A DNA stretch of 33,599 nucleotides from Parahoeflea olei (GTDB lineage: Bacteria > Pseudomonadota > Alphaproteobacteria > Rhizobiales > Rhizobiaceae): NCBI RefSeq assembly GCF_001703635.1, contig NZ_LQZT01000002.1:89567-123165 (forward strand). Direction: 5' to 3'. The notes below the pieces were generated by a model that did not search any database, was not told where the DNA came from, and saw nothing but the letters and a program-made list of their open reading frames with translations. Positions within the stretch are counted from its first letter, which is position 1; every line of letters starts with the position of its first letter. Made by a program: the position numbers and the translations under genes. Shown piece after piece: positions 1-8,585 of this stretch.

Positions 1-485
1 CCGATCCGGATTTTGGCCAGGGCGGGGCCGACATCGTCATATGCAACCACCGCCCGACCCGGCCCAACCTGGTGGCCCGCAAGATCGGCGACGTCGAAGC
101 CCGGCTCTACGCGACGCCGGACTATCTCGCCAGCATCGGCAATCCGGCGGAGCCCGCGGCGCTCAAGGGCGCGGCCTTCATCGGCTTCGACCGCAGCGGG
201 GACCTGATCGGCGCGCTGGCCCGGTTCGGCCTCGAGCTTGCGCAAGCCGACTTTCCGATCCTGTCGGGTAGCCATCTGGTGCAGTGGGCGCATGTCTGCC
301 AGGGGCTCGGCATCGGCATCATGACGAGCGATATCGGCGATGCGGAGCCGAGGGTCGTGCGGGTGCTGCCCGAGGCCATGCCGATCCGGGTGCCGGTCTG
401 GCTCGTGGCGCACCGGGAGGTCCATACCAGCCGGCGGCTGCGGCTGGCCTTCGATCTCCTGGCGCGCGAACTCGCTCACGGCTGA
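1..485 (+). CDS. LysR-family transcriptional regulator, C-terminal part (5' end outside window)
   Basis: The reading frame is open from the first bases of the window (codons in frame with position 3) to the TGA at 483-485, so only about 160 C-terminal residues are present. They look like the end of a LysR substrate-binding domain: a stretch ending in ARLYATPDYL, a LKGAAFIGFDR segment, a GLGIGIMTSDIGD segment matching the usual 'G.GI...P' strand-turn, and a final VPVWLVAHREVHTSRRLRLAFD motif typical of LysR C-termini. The N-terminal winged-helix DNA-binding domain must lie upstream. The target gene cannot be judged because the divergent neighbour is not in the window. The frame runs through without a break, so an ATG at position 72 is internal and not a real start. 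Confidence 0.8.
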   Translation, partial: DPDFGQGGADIVICNHRPTRPNLVARKIGDVEARLYATPDYLASIGNPAEPAALKGAAFIGFDRSGDLIGALARFGLELAQADFPILSGSHLVQWAHVCQGLGIGIMTSDIGDAEPRVVRVLPEAMPIRVPVWLVAHREVHTSRRLRLAFDLLARELAHG

Positions 486-486
486 C

Positions 487-506
487 CGCCGGCTTCCACG
501 CCGGCG
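487..506. terminator. Hairpin between convergent genes
   Basis: CGCCGGC (487-493) and GCCGGCG (500-506) form a perfect 7-bp stem with a 6-base loop, two bases after the stop of the LysR gene and before the 3' end of the convergent diguanylate cyclase. There is no U-tract, so this is at best a weak or factor-assisted terminator serving both strands. Confidence 0.4.
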
Positions 507-529
507 CGCGGTCGCATTGGCTGAAACGC

Positions 530-1663
530 CTAGTCGTCGCGCCGTCGTTTCTGGCGCGTGGCCGCGCCGATCTCGGCGGTGTAGAAGCGGAACGTGTCGC
601 GGCCACTGGCCTTCGCCTCGTACATCGCGATGTCGGCATGGAGCAGCAGGGTGTCGGCGTCGGTCCCGTCCGCGGGGTAGGAGGCCACGCCGATGCTGGC
701 GGTCACCCGGAACAGGCAACCCTCGATCTCGACCGGCTCGGCGATCGCCGTGCGGATCCGCTCGAGCACGGCGGTCACGTCGTCCTCTCCGCGATCCCTG
801 TCGGCAAGCAGGATCACGAATTCGTCGCCGCCGAGCCGGGCGACGGTGTCGGAGCCGCGCACGGCGTCGCTCATGCGCTTGGCGACCACCTTCAGCAAGG
901 CGTCCCCGGCGATATGGCCGAGCCTGTCATTGACCGGCTTGAAATTGTCGAGGTCGATGAACACCGCGCTCAAGCGGTGGCCGGTGCGCTTGCTGTCGAG
1001 GATCGCCTGGGTGAGCCGGTCGGTCAGCAGCGTGCGGTTGGGCAGTCCCGTCAGCGCGTCATGCAGCGCCATGAAGTGGATTTCGGCTTCGGCCTGCTTG
1101 CGGTCGGTGATGTCGCGGCAGACGCCGACAAGCCCGATGATGTGGCCCTCCGCGTCACGCAAGGCCACTTTGGAGGTCGCGAACCATTTCTCCCGGCCTT
1201 CGAAATCGACCAGGGTCTCCTGGATGTCGATCAGCGGCTCTCCGGTGCGGACCACGGTCTGTTCGTCGGCGAAGAACTTGTGGGCGAGCGCCGGGTGGTG
1301 GAGATCGAAATCGGTCAGGCCGATCAGCTCGGCCGGTTCGCGTCCGAGATCGGCGGCGACTGCGCGGTTGGCGATGACGAACCGGCCTTGGGCGTCCTTG
1401 ACGAAGAGATAATCCGGCACCTGGTCGATCATTGCCCGGAACAGCTGCCGTTCGGCCTCCAGGCTCTCCGGCGCCGCGGACCTTACCGCGGCGGGGCCTT
1501 GCGCGGCGGTTTCGCGCTGGATGCGGGAATTGGCGATCAGCAGCCGATCGATCTGCTCCCGCGGCCCGGCGGGGGCTTTGATGCTGTTTTTCCCGGTCGG
1601 GACAGCGGTGGAAAGATCGACGGTCTTGTTCTTCATCGTTGTCTTGTTTGCATCCTGTCGCAA
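530..1663 (-). CDS. PAS-GGDEF diguanylate cyclase
   Basis: Predicted to make cyclic di-GMP from two GTP. About 377 residues: a hydrophilic N-terminal 70 residues without membrane segments, a PAS sensor domain (about 71-190, with VPDYLFVKDAQGRFVIANRA and the PAC-like end VGVCRDITDRKQAEAEI), then a GGDEF domain (about 195-365) beginning HDALTGLPNR. The active-site loop is an intact GGDEF at 278-282. The inhibitory I-site RxxD (RGSD, 269-272) sits exactly five residues before it, so product feedback inhibition is expected. There is no EAL domain. The protein should be cytosolic. The start could also be Met10 (MKNKT). The C-terminus is a basic tail (QKRRRDD). A CtrA-like sequence lies about 45-60 bases upstream (1708-1723). 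The PAS ligand is unknown. Confidence 0.9.
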   Translation of the reverse strand: MRQDANKTTMKNKTVDLSTAVPTGKNSIKAPAGPREQIDRLLIANSRIQRETAAQGPAAVRSAAPESLEAERQLFRAMIDQVPDYLFVKDAQGRFVIANRAVAADLGREPAELIGLTDFDLHHPALAHKFFADEQTVVRTGEPLIDIQETLVDFEGREKWFATSKVALRDAEGHIIGLVGVCRDITDRKQAEAEIHFMALHDALTGLPNRTLLTDRLTQAILDSKRTGHRLSAVFIDLDNFKPVNDRLGHIAGDALLKVVAKRMSDAVRGSDTVARLGGDEFVILLADRDRGEDDVTAVLERIRTAIAEPVEIEGCLFRVTASIGVASYPADGTDADTLLLHADIAMYEAKASGRDTFRFYTAEIGAATRQKRRRDD

Positions 1664-1707
1664 GCCAGTGCTTCTGATGCCGGGAGCGGAACCTTATCAA
1701 CCCGGGA

Positions 1708-1723
1708 TTACAATCCGATTAAC
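1708..1723. promoter_or_regulatory. CtrA-like site upstream of the diguanylate cyclase gene
   Basis: TTAC-N7-TTAAC at 1708-1723 differs from the full CtrA recognition sequence TTAA-N7-TTAAC at one base. It lies 45-60 bases upstream of the start of the minus-strand diguanylate cyclase, where a promoter element is expected. The match is short and could be chance. Confidence 0.3.
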
Positions 1724-1868
1724 GGAAACTACCGTTGGTCTGGTCCCGGGTGCCCGGATCCGGGAAAGATGCGGGCGTTCCGGTCCGGGCCAGGGCCGCG
1801 CCGTTTTGGCGCACCGGTTTTGTCGCCCGGTTTGACCGCAATCAACTTGCGCCGGTCGCAGCACTGGT

Positions 1869-1887
1869 AACGAGGAGGCCTCGTTTT
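1869..1887 (+). promoter_or_regulatory. Dyad with T-run upstream of the CxxC protein
   Basis: AACGAGG (1869-1875) and CCTCGTT (1879-1885) are perfect 7-base inverted arms separated by AGG, and the run continues to TTTT. It ends about 20 bases before the start codon at 1908. It could be a transcription-factor operator or a small attenuator hairpin. A Shine-Dalgarno-like GAGGAGG is buried inside it, but no start codon follows at a usable distance. Confidence 0.4.
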
Positions 1888-1907
1888 CGCCAAACAAGGA
1901 AAAGCTG

Positions 1908-2249
1908 ATGTCAGAAACCGACTGGAATGCCTTCATCGACCAGACCAATGCCCGCATGGCGACCTTGCGGCTGGCGATGCCGGACCAATCCAAGGGCTTT
2001 GCGGCACTGGCGCAGGCAGCGACCGCGCCCGGCGCGCTCGACCCCAAGACCAAGGAACTGATCGCGCTGGCAATCGGCATCACCGCGCGCTGCGACGGCT
2101 GCCTCGCCTTCCACGCCAAGGCTGCGCGCAAGTTCGGCGCCACCCGCGAGGAAATCGCCGAAACCATCGGCGTCGCGGTCTATATGGGCGGCGGCCCGTC
2201 GATGATCTATGGCGCGGAGGCGCTGGCGGCCTACGACGCGCTGGGGTAG
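1908..2249 (+). CDS. Carboxymuconolactone decarboxylase / AhpD-like CxxC protein
   Basis: A 113-residue protein of the carboxymuconolactone decarboxylase (AhpD-like) superfamily. The diagnostic part is the helix with ALAIGITARCDGCLAFH: a CxxC pair (Cys-Asp-Gly-Cys) three residues before His, as in AhpD-type peroxidase partners. This is followed by the family's ATREEIAETIGVAVYMGGGPSMIYGAEAL helix pair. The CxxC suggests a disulfide or peroxide reductase activity rather than true gamma-carboxymuconolactone decarboxylation, but the substrate is unknown. The start is supported by AAGGAA six bases upstream of the ATG. The gene stands alone, divergent from the diguanylate cyclase and about 95 bases before an exported MsrA, so a role in oxidative stress is plausible by context only. 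Confidence 0.85.
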   Translation: MSETDWNAFIDQTNARMATLRLAMPDQSKGFAALAQAATAPGALDPKTKELIALAIGITARCDGCLAFHAKAARKFGATREEIAETIGVAVYMGGGPSMIYGAEALAAYDALG

Positions 2250-2343
2250 GGCGCCGGCGCGGCAGGTTTCACGGCTTTGTGCGGACGCGTGAGTTGCGAA
2301 ATCCGGCGGCTGAGCTAGGTGTAGTCCCAAGGAGGACATCGCC

Positions 2344-2976
2344 ATGCCCAGACTGCTGCTTTCCCTCATGCTGACGGCGTTCTGCATCGCCGCCGCGCCG
2401 GCCTCGGCCGAGACCGCTGCCGCACCCGCCACGGATGGCGCCGACACCGGCGTGGCGATTTTCGCCGGCGGCTGTTTCTGGTGCGTGGAAAAGGATTTCG
2501 ATCACGTCGCAGGCGTCCGGGAAACGGTGTCGGGCTATATCGGCGGCAAGGCGGGCAACCCGACCTATGAGTCCCATGTCGCAAATGGCGACCGCGAAGC
2601 CGTCGAGATCCGCTACGACCCCGCGGTGGTCAGCTATTCTCGGCTGCTCGACATCTTTTTCCGGACCGTGGATCCGACCGATGGCGGCGGGCAGTTCTGC
2701 GACCGCGGCCACAGCTACACGACGGCCGTCTATCCCGTGAACGCGGCGCAGGCGGCGGCCGCGGAAGCCGCGCGGGCCGGCGCTGAAAAGGCGCTCGGCA
2801 AACCGGTCGTCACCGAGATCGCGGCCCCGGCAACGTTCTGGCCCGCCGAGGACTATCACCAGGATTTCTACAAGAAGAGCCCGGTACGCTACACCTATTA
2901 CCGCAAGGCCTGCGGCCGCAACGCGGCGGTCGAGGCGCTGTGGGGCGACGAGGCCTATCGCGGGGTCGACAAATAA
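2344..2976 (+). CDS. msrA: Peptide-methionine (S)-S-oxide reductase MsrA, exported form
   Basis: Reduces the S-diastereomer of methionine sulfoxide in proteins back to methionine. 210 residues; residues 1-22 form a signal peptide (hydrophobic LLLSLMLTAFCIAAA then ASA-E cleavage). The MsrA signature AGGCFWCVEKDFD begins at residue 41, with the catalytic Cys44. Later family blocks are present: VSGYIGGKAGNPTYE, the FFRTVDPTDGGGQFCDRG block and FWPAEDYHQDF. A strong ribosome site (AAGGAGGA, ending about 8 bases before the ATG) fixes the start. The signal peptide points to repair of periplasmic or envelope proteins, whereas the common housekeeping MsrA is cytosolic. No MsrB partner gene is adjacent. 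The reductant in the periplasm is not evident here. Confidence 0.93.
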   Translation: MPRLLLSLMLTAFCIAAAPASAETAAAPATDGADTGVAIFAGGCFWCVEKDFDHVAGVRETVSGYIGGKAGNPTYESHVANGDREAVEIRYDPAVVSYSRLLDIFFRTVDPTDGGGQFCDRGHSYTTAVYPVNAAQAAAAEAARAGAEKALGKPVVTEIAAPATFWPAEDYHQDFYKKSPVRYTYYRKACGRNAAVEALWGDEAYRGVDK

Positions 2977-3113
2977 GCGGTGGCCAAAGCGGCGCGAATC
3001 CGGCATTTGCCCTCGGGAAGCAGGGGGCAGACGGATGCGAACGGGCCAATCTGTGCGCAAAAAGCCTCACACCCGGCGGAAGGTCCCATGAATGCCGGAT
3101 TTTCGATACATAG

Positions 3114-3129
3114 GCCGCCTGTCGGCGGC
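3114..3129 (+). terminator. Possible weak terminator after msrA
   Basis: GCCGCC (3114-3119), a 4-base loop and GGCGGC (3124-3129) form a 6-bp GC stem followed by GGTTT. It lies about 140 bases after the msrA stop and just before the candidate promoter of the lipoprotein gene. The short T-run makes it a weak call. Confidence 0.35.
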
Positions 3130-3137
3130 GGTTTGCC

Positions 3138-3166
3138 TTGCAATTACCATTCTATGTGCATTTTAT
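3138..3166 (+). promoter_or_regulatory. Candidate promoter of the Omp19-like lipoprotein gene
   Basis: TTGCAA (3138-3143) and TTTTAT (3161-3166) are separated by 17 bases, a sigma-70-like arrangement with four of six matches in each box. The surrounding segment is AT-rich compared with the rest of the window. It would leave a leader of about 50 bases before the ATG at 3222. Confidence 0.4.
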
Positions 3167-3221
3167 GAAACTCAACGGGACGAACAGCGAAGCGCAGGTT
3201 TCGCGTAAACGGAGCTTACTC

Positions 3222-3755
3222 ATGAAGTTGCAAACCATGCTTGTCGTTGCTGCGGTGGCCGCGGTGCTGGGCGGATGCCAGCGGACATCCTTCGGCAACC
3301 TGAACACGCAGCAGCAGCCCGCGCCCCTGATGCCCGCGCCGGTCGGTGGCGTGCAGTCGGGCCAGTTGCCGCCGCCCGGCACGGGAACCGGCATGGACCA
3401 GGCGACCGCCTTTCCGGAAGCGCCGAGCGCGCCGGATGCCTCCAGCATGCCGCAAGTGGCCAATGCCAATGCGCCGGAACTGACCCGCGAGGCGCTGATC
3501 GGCCGCTGGTCGGCGGGCACCGGCGGCACCAGCTGCGACGTGTTCCTGTCGCTGACCAAATGGACCGGCGGCTATCGCGCCGCCTCGCGCGGCTGCGTCG
3601 GCGCCGCCGCGGCGATCGCGGCCTGGGACGTGCAGGGCAAGCAGGTGATCCTCGCCGATTCGTCGGGCAACCAGGTCGCCCGCCTCTACCAGTCGGCCAG
3701 TGAGCGCTATGACGGCTCCACCTCCGCCGGCCAGCCGATCTCGCTGTCGCGCTGA
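3222..3755 (+). CDS. omp19: Omp19-like outer membrane lipoprotein (AprI/Inh protease-inhibitor fold)
   Basis: A 177-residue lipoprotein. Residues 1-18 are a lipoprotein signal peptide ending in the lipobox LGGC, with Cys19 as the lipidated residue. A Pro/Ala/Gln-rich linker follows to about residue 90, then a C-terminal beta-barrel domain. It matches the pattern I recall for Brucella Omp19: the start after the lipid Cys (x-LGNLN/FGNLN), a LTREALIGRWSAGTGGTSC block, a second Cys in RGCVG, a WDVQGKQVILADSSGNQVARLY block and the terminal LSR. The two Cys of the domain probably form a disulfide. Brucella Omp19 is reported to inhibit proteases; this activity is inferred here. The start at 3222 is chosen over an in-frame upstream codon at 3138 because it gives the lipoprotein signal and has GGAG 7 bases upstream. 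Confidence 0.85.
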   Translation: MKLQTMLVVAAVAAVLGGCQRTSFGNLNTQQQPAPLMPAPVGGVQSGQLPPPGTGTGMDQATAFPEAPSAPDASSMPQVANANAPELTREALIGRWSAGTGGTSCDVFLSLTKWTGGYRAASRGCVGAAAAIAAWDVQGKQVILADSSGNQVARLYQSASERYDGSTSAGQPISLSR

Positions 3756-3791
3756 AAACCGGAAACGGCGTGACCCGATAGGCCCCGCAGC

Positions 3792-4964
3792 ATGAGCTGG
3801 AAATCCCTCGACACCGTTGCGAGCGCCTATGCGGCGCGGGTCGCAAGCGGTGAACTGTCCAACGACCCGGCGCAGGTGCGGCTCGCACGCCGGCTCGACG
3901 CCGTGCTCGACGCGGTCTCCAGCAAGCGGCTGGCCACCAAGTCGAGTGCGCTCGGCTGGCTGTTCGCGCGCAAGCGCGCGGACAACACGCCGCCGCGGGG
4001 GCTTTATGTCCATGGCGCGGTCGGCCGCGGCAAGACCATGCTGATGGACATGTTCTTCGAGATGGTGCCGGCCCGGCGCAAGCGCCGCGCGCATTTTCAT
4101 GATTTCATGGCCGACGTGCACAGCCGCATCCATGCCCACCGGCAGAAGCTGAAGGCCGGCGAGACCAGCCAGGCCGATCCGGTGCCGCCGGTGGCGGAAG
4201 AGCTGATCGCGGAAGCCTGGGTGCTGTGCTTCGACGAATTCTCGGTCACCGACATTGCCGACGCGATGCTCTTGTCGCGGCTGTTCGAGCAGCTGTTCAA
4301 GCGCGGCTGCGTGCTGGTGGCGACCTCCAATGTCGAGCCCGACGATCTCTATCGCGACGGGCTCAACCGGCAGCTGTTCCTGCCCTTTGTCGGCCTGCTC
4401 AAGGCCCATGTCGACGTGCTCAATCTCGATGCGAGCACCGATTACCGCATGGAATCGACCGATCGGCTGCCGGTGTTTCACAGGCTTCAGGCGGGGGAAG
4501 GCGACGAGGCGCTCGACACGGCCTGGCGGCAGGTGACGGGCGGTGCCGCGCCGTTGCCCGACAAGATCCAGATGAAGGGCCGGCAGGTGCCCGTGCCAGC
4601 GGCGGCAGCGGGGGCGGCGCGGTTTTCCTTTGCCGATCTCTGCGAGGCGCCACTCGGGGCCTCCGACTATGCGGCGATCGCCGAGCGCTACGCCACCGTG
4701 TTCGTCGACCGGGTGCCGGTGATGAGCAAGGCGCAGCGCAATGCCGCCAAGCGCTTCATCATCCTGATCGACACGTTCTACGACCGCAAGACCCGGCTTT
4801 TCCTGTCGGCCGCGGCCGATCCCGAGGGGCTCTATCCCGATCCCTCCGGCACCGAGGGCTTCGAGTTCGCCCGCACCGTCTCGCGCCTGACGGAAATGCA
4901 AAGTGCCGACTATCTGGCGGCCAGCCGTGCCGGCGAAAGCTTCGCAACTGCCGCGAAGCCCTGA
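3792..4964 (+). CDS. zapE: AFG1/ZapE-family ATPase
   Basis: A 390-residue AAA-related P-loop ATPase of the AFG1/ZapE family. The Walker A motif GAVGRGKTM is at about 75-83, and Walker B LCFDEF at about 145-150, followed by the family's SVTDIADAMLLSRLFEQLF segment. A sensor-like segment with ATSNVEPDDLYRDGLNR comes next, and the C-terminal half carries the conserved FADLCEAPLGASDYAAIAERY. In E. coli ZapE associates with the division ring; yeast AFG1 acts in mitochondrial protein quality control. Which applies here is not shown. It sits 36 bases after the lipoprotein gene and just before mdh, a position I recall as conserved in rhizobia. Transcription with mdh is possible, but a dyad and AT-rich gap follow its stop. 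Confidence 0.9.
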   Translation: MSWKSLDTVASAYAARVASGELSNDPAQVRLARRLDAVLDAVSSKRLATKSSALGWLFARKRADNTPPRGLYVHGAVGRGKTMLMDMFFEMVPARRKRRAHFHDFMADVHSRIHAHRQKLKAGETSQADPVPPVAEELIAEAWVLCFDEFSVTDIADAMLLSRLFEQLFKRGCVLVATSNVEPDDLYRDGLNRQLFLPFVGLLKAHVDVLNLDASTDYRMESTDRLPVFHRLQAGEGDEALDTAWRQVTGGAAPLPDKIQMKGRQVPVPAAAAGAARFSFADLCEAPLGASDYAAIAERYATVFVDRVPVMSKAQRNAAKRFIILIDTFYDRKTRLFLSAAADPEGLYPDPSGTEGFEFARTVSRLTEMQSADYLAASRAGESFATAAKP

Positions 4965-4969
4965 AAACT

Positions 4970-4985
4970 TTGACGTTTACGTAAA
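4970..4985 (+). promoter_or_regulatory. ACGT-TT-ACGT dyad upstream of mdh
   Basis: TTGACGTTTACGTAAA is an imperfect 16-base palindrome (TTxACGT-ww-ACGTxAA) made of two ACGT half-sites separated by TT. It includes the perfect palindrome TTTACGTAAA (4976-4985). It lies in an AT-rich 167-base gap between zapE and mdh, five bases after the zapE stop. The form resembles MerR-type LiuR operators as I remember them, but the regulator is not identified. It is a candidate operator for the TCA operon promoter. Confidence 0.45.
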
Positions 4986-5020
4986 TATTTCAAAAGCTAA
5001 CCGTTTGAAATTACTGGTAG

Positions 5021-6094
<1,074 letters not shown>

Positions 6095-6130
6095 GCGCGG
6101 GCTCCCCGCCCTCTCACTTGAGGAGTTCCC

Positions 6131-7327
6131 ATGAACATCCATGAATACCAGGCCAAGGCCCTTCTGAAGGGATATGGCGCACCGGTGGCCGAAGGCGTCG
6201 CCATCTTCTCGGCCGACGAGGCCGAAGCCGCGGCGAAGCAGCTGCCGGGACCGCTCTACGTGGTCAAGAGCCAGATCCATGCCGGCGGACGCGGCAAGGG
6301 CAAGTTCAAGGAACTGGGCCCGGACGCCAAGGGCGGCGTCCGGCTCGCCTTCTCGATCGACGAAGCCAAGGCGCATGCGGCCGAAATGCTCGGCAACACG
6401 CTGGTGACCAAGCAGACCGGCCCCGCCGGCAAGCAGGTCAACCGCCTCTATATCGAGGACGGGGCCGACATCGAGCGCGAACTCTATCTCTCGCTGCTGG
6501 TCGACCGCACCGTCGGCCAGGTGGCCTTCGTGGTCTCCACCGAAGGCGGCATGGACATCGAGGCGGTTGCCGAAGAGACGCCCGAGAAGATCGTCACCGT
6601 GGCGATCGACCCGCAGGCGGGCGTCACCGCTGACGATCTCGCTAAGCTCAACGGCGCGCTCAAGCTCGAGGGCGATGCGGCCAAGGACGGCGAAAAGCTG
6701 TTCCCGATCCTCTACAAGGCCTTCGTCGAGAAGGACATGGCGCTCTTGGAGGTCAACCCGCTGATCGTGATGAAGAACGGCCGCCTGCGCGTGCTCGACG
6801 CCAAGGTCTCGTTCGACAACAATGCCCTGTTCCGTCATCCCGAAGTGGTCGAGCTGCGCGACCTCTCCGAAGAGGACGAGAAGGAGATCGAGGCCTCCAA
6901 GCACGATCTCGCTTATGTCGCGCTCGACGGCAATATCGGCTGCATGGTCAATGGCGCGGGCCTGGCCATGGCGACGATGGACATCATCAAGCTCTATGGT
7001 GCTGAGCCGGCTAACTTTCTCGATGTCGGCGGCGGCGCGTCCAAGGAAAAGGTCACCGCGGCGTTCAAGATCATCACCGCCGACCCGGCCGTCAAAGGCA
7101 TCCTCGTCAACATCTTCGGCGGCATCATGAAATGCGACGTCATCGCCGAGGGCGTGGTCGCGGCCGTCAAGGAAGTGGGGCTGAAGGTTCCGCTGGTGGT
7201 GCGCCTCGAAGGCACCAATGTCGCGCTCGGCAAGAAGATCATCAACGAAAGCGGCCTCGACGTGATCGCCGCCGACGACCTCGATGATGCCGCGCAGAAG
7301 ATCGTCAAGGCTGTGAAGGGATCCTGA
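6131..7327 (+). CDS. sucC: Succinyl-CoA ligase (ADP-forming), beta subunit
   Basis: Beta subunit of succinyl-CoA synthetase, which couples succinyl-CoA to succinate conversion with ATP (or GTP) formation. 398 residues, full length. The N-terminal ATP-grasp domain starts [22 protein letters not shown], with the nucleotide-binding segment [16 protein letters not shown]. The EVNPLIV block holds metal-binding residues. The C-terminal CoA-ligase domain carries [26 protein letters not shown] and [16 protein letters not shown]. The ribosome site GAGGAG lies about 6 bases before the ATG. It is 36 bases after mdh and only 4 bases before sucD, so translational coupling with the alpha subunit is likely. 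Confidence 0.97.
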   Translation: MNIHEYQAKALLKGYGAPVAEGVAIFSADEAEAAAKQLPGPLYVVKSQIHAGGRGKGKFKELGPDAKGGVRLAFSIDEAKAHAAEMLGNTLVTKQTGPAGKQVNRLYIEDGADIERELYLSLLVDRTVGQVAFVVSTEGGMDIEAVAEETPEKIVTVAIDPQAGVTADDLAKLNGALKLEGDAAKDGEKLFPILYKAFVEKDMALLEVNPLIVMKNGRLRVLDAKVSFDNNALFRHPEVVELRDLSEEDEKEIEASKHDLAYVALDGNIGCMVNGAGLAMATMDIIKLYGAEPANFLDVGGGASKEKVTAAFKIITADPAVKGILVNIFGGIMKCDVIAEGVVAAVKEVGLKVPLVVRLEGTNVALGKKIINESGLDVIAADDLDDAAQKIVKAVKGS

Positions 7328-7331
7328 TTAC

Positions 7332-8234
7332 ATGTCCATTCTGATCGACAAGAACACCAAGATCCTGGTTCAGGGCCTGACCGGCAAGACCGGCACCTTC
7401 CACACCGAACAGGCGCTGGCCTATCACGGCACCAAGATGGTCGGCGGCATCCACCCCAAGAAGGGCGGATCGACCTGGGAAGGCTCGAACGGCGAGAAGC
7501 TGCCGATCTTCGCCTCCGTCGCCGACGGCAAGGCCGAGACCGGCGCCAACGCGTCGGTGATCTATGTGCCGCCGGCCGGAGCCGCGGACGCCATCATCGA
7601 GGCGATCGAAGCCGAGATCGAGCTGATCGTCTGCATCACCGAAGGCATTCCGGTGGCCGACATGATCCGCGCCAAGGCGATCCTCGACAAGTCGAAGTCG
7701 CGGCTGATCGGCCCGAACTGCCCCGGCGTGATGACGCCGGACGAGTGCAAGATCGGCATCATGCCGGGCAACATCTTCAAGAAGGGCTCGGTCGGCATCC
7801 TGTCGCGCTCGGGCACGCTCACCTATGAGGCCGTGTTCCAGACCACCAACGAAGGGCTGGGCCAGTCGAGCGCGGTCGGCATCGGCGGCGACCCGGTCAA
7901 GGGCACGGAGTTCATCGACATTCTCGACCTCTATCTCGACGACCCGGAAACCGAATCGATCATCATGATCGGCGAAATCGGCGGCTCTGCCGAGGAAGAC
8001 GCCTCGGCCTGGCTGATCGAGCAGGCCAAGAAGGGCCGCAAGAAGCCGATGGCGGGCTTCATCGCCGGCCGCACCGCGCCCGCGGGCCGCACCATGGGCC
8101 ATGCCGGTGCCGTCATTTCCGGCGGCAAGGGCGGCGCCGAGGACAAGATCAAGGCGATGGAGGCCGCGGGCATCCGCGTCTCGCCCTCGCCGGCGCGTCT
8201 TGGCAAGACCCTGGTCGAAGTGCTCAAGGGATAG
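7332..8234 (+). CDS. sucD: Succinyl-CoA ligase (ADP-forming), alpha subunit
   Basis: Alpha subunit, partner of sucC, forming the catalytic complex with the phosphohistidine intermediate. 300 residues. The CoA-binding Rossmann domain at the N-terminus holds [12 protein letters not shown]. The active-site segment is [21 protein letters not shown] with the phosphorylated His at residue 257. Other family blocks are [26 protein letters not shown] and [12 protein letters not shown]. It begins 4 bases after the sucC stop, and the purine-rich end of sucC (GAAGGGA) serves as its ribosome site. A cupin gene follows 9 bases after its stop. Confidence 0.97.
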   Translation: MSILIDKNTKILVQGLTGKTGTFHTEQALAYHGTKMVGGIHPKKGGSTWEGSNGEKLPIFASVADGKAETGANASVIYVPPAGAADAIIEAIEAEIELIVCITEGIPVADMIRAKAILDKSKSRLIGPNCPGVMTPDECKIGIMPGNIFKKGSVGILSRSGTLTYEAVFQTTNEGLGQSSAVGIGGDPVKGTEFIDILDLYLDDPETESIIMIGEIGGSAEEDASAWLIEQAKKGRKKPMAGFIAGRTAPAGRTMGHAGAVISGGKGGAEDKIKAMEAAGIRVSPSPARLGKTLVEVLKG

Positions 8235-8243
8235 GTTCCGGCC

Positions 8244-8585
8244 ATGCGCATGAGCGACATCGCATTCGGCATCACGGACTGGGACGGCATCGCGCCGGTG
8301 CGCCATTCCGGCGATGCCGGCCATGCGCTGTGGCGGACCTGCAGCTTTGGACCGGCGGACAATCCGATCCGGGTCCGGGTGGTCGAGTATTCCCCGGGCT
8401 ACGAAGCGGACCATTGGTGCGAGAAGGGCCACATCCTGTATTGCCTTGAGGGTGAACTGGAAACGGTTCTGGCCGATGGTCGCAGCTTCAGGCTGGCGCC
8501 CGGGATGAGCTACCAGGTCGCCGACGGAGCCGAGCCGCATCGCTCGCGTGCCGCCGGCGGCGCGAAACTGTTCATTGTCGACTGA
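8244..8585 (+). CDS. DHCW-motif cupin fold protein
   Basis: A 113-residue single-domain cupin. The diagnostic segment is YSPGYEADHWCEKGHILYCLEGEL, which matches the small family called DHCW-motif cupin proteins; here the order reads Asp-His-Trp-Cys. A second cupin motif is RLAPGMSYQVADGAEPHRS, with a likely metal-binding His. It ends KLFIVD, as I recall for the family. Function is not known; cupins of this size usually bind a metal and a small ligand. It starts 9 bases after the sucD stop and lies between sucD and sucA, so it is almost certainly co-transcribed with the TCA genes. A tandem repeat begins at its stop codon. ATG at 8244 is used; a second Met two residues later is possible. Confidence 0.85.
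   Translation: MRMSDIAFGITDWDGIAPVRHSGDAGHALWRTCSFGPADNPIRVRVVEYSPGYEADHWCEKGHILYCLEGELETVLADGRSFRLAPGMSYQVADGAEPHRSRAAGGAKLFIVD

Noticed and set aside
284..1870. A 528-codon plus-strand open frame opposite the diguanylate cyclase
   Set aside because: The minus strand encodes a clear PAS-GGDEF protein. The plus-strand product is a shadow without motifs.
3216..4901. A 561-codon minus-strand open frame across the lipoprotein and zapE genes
   Set aside because: It spans two well-supported genes of the opposite strand and the gap between them, and shows no family features; a GC-bias artefact.
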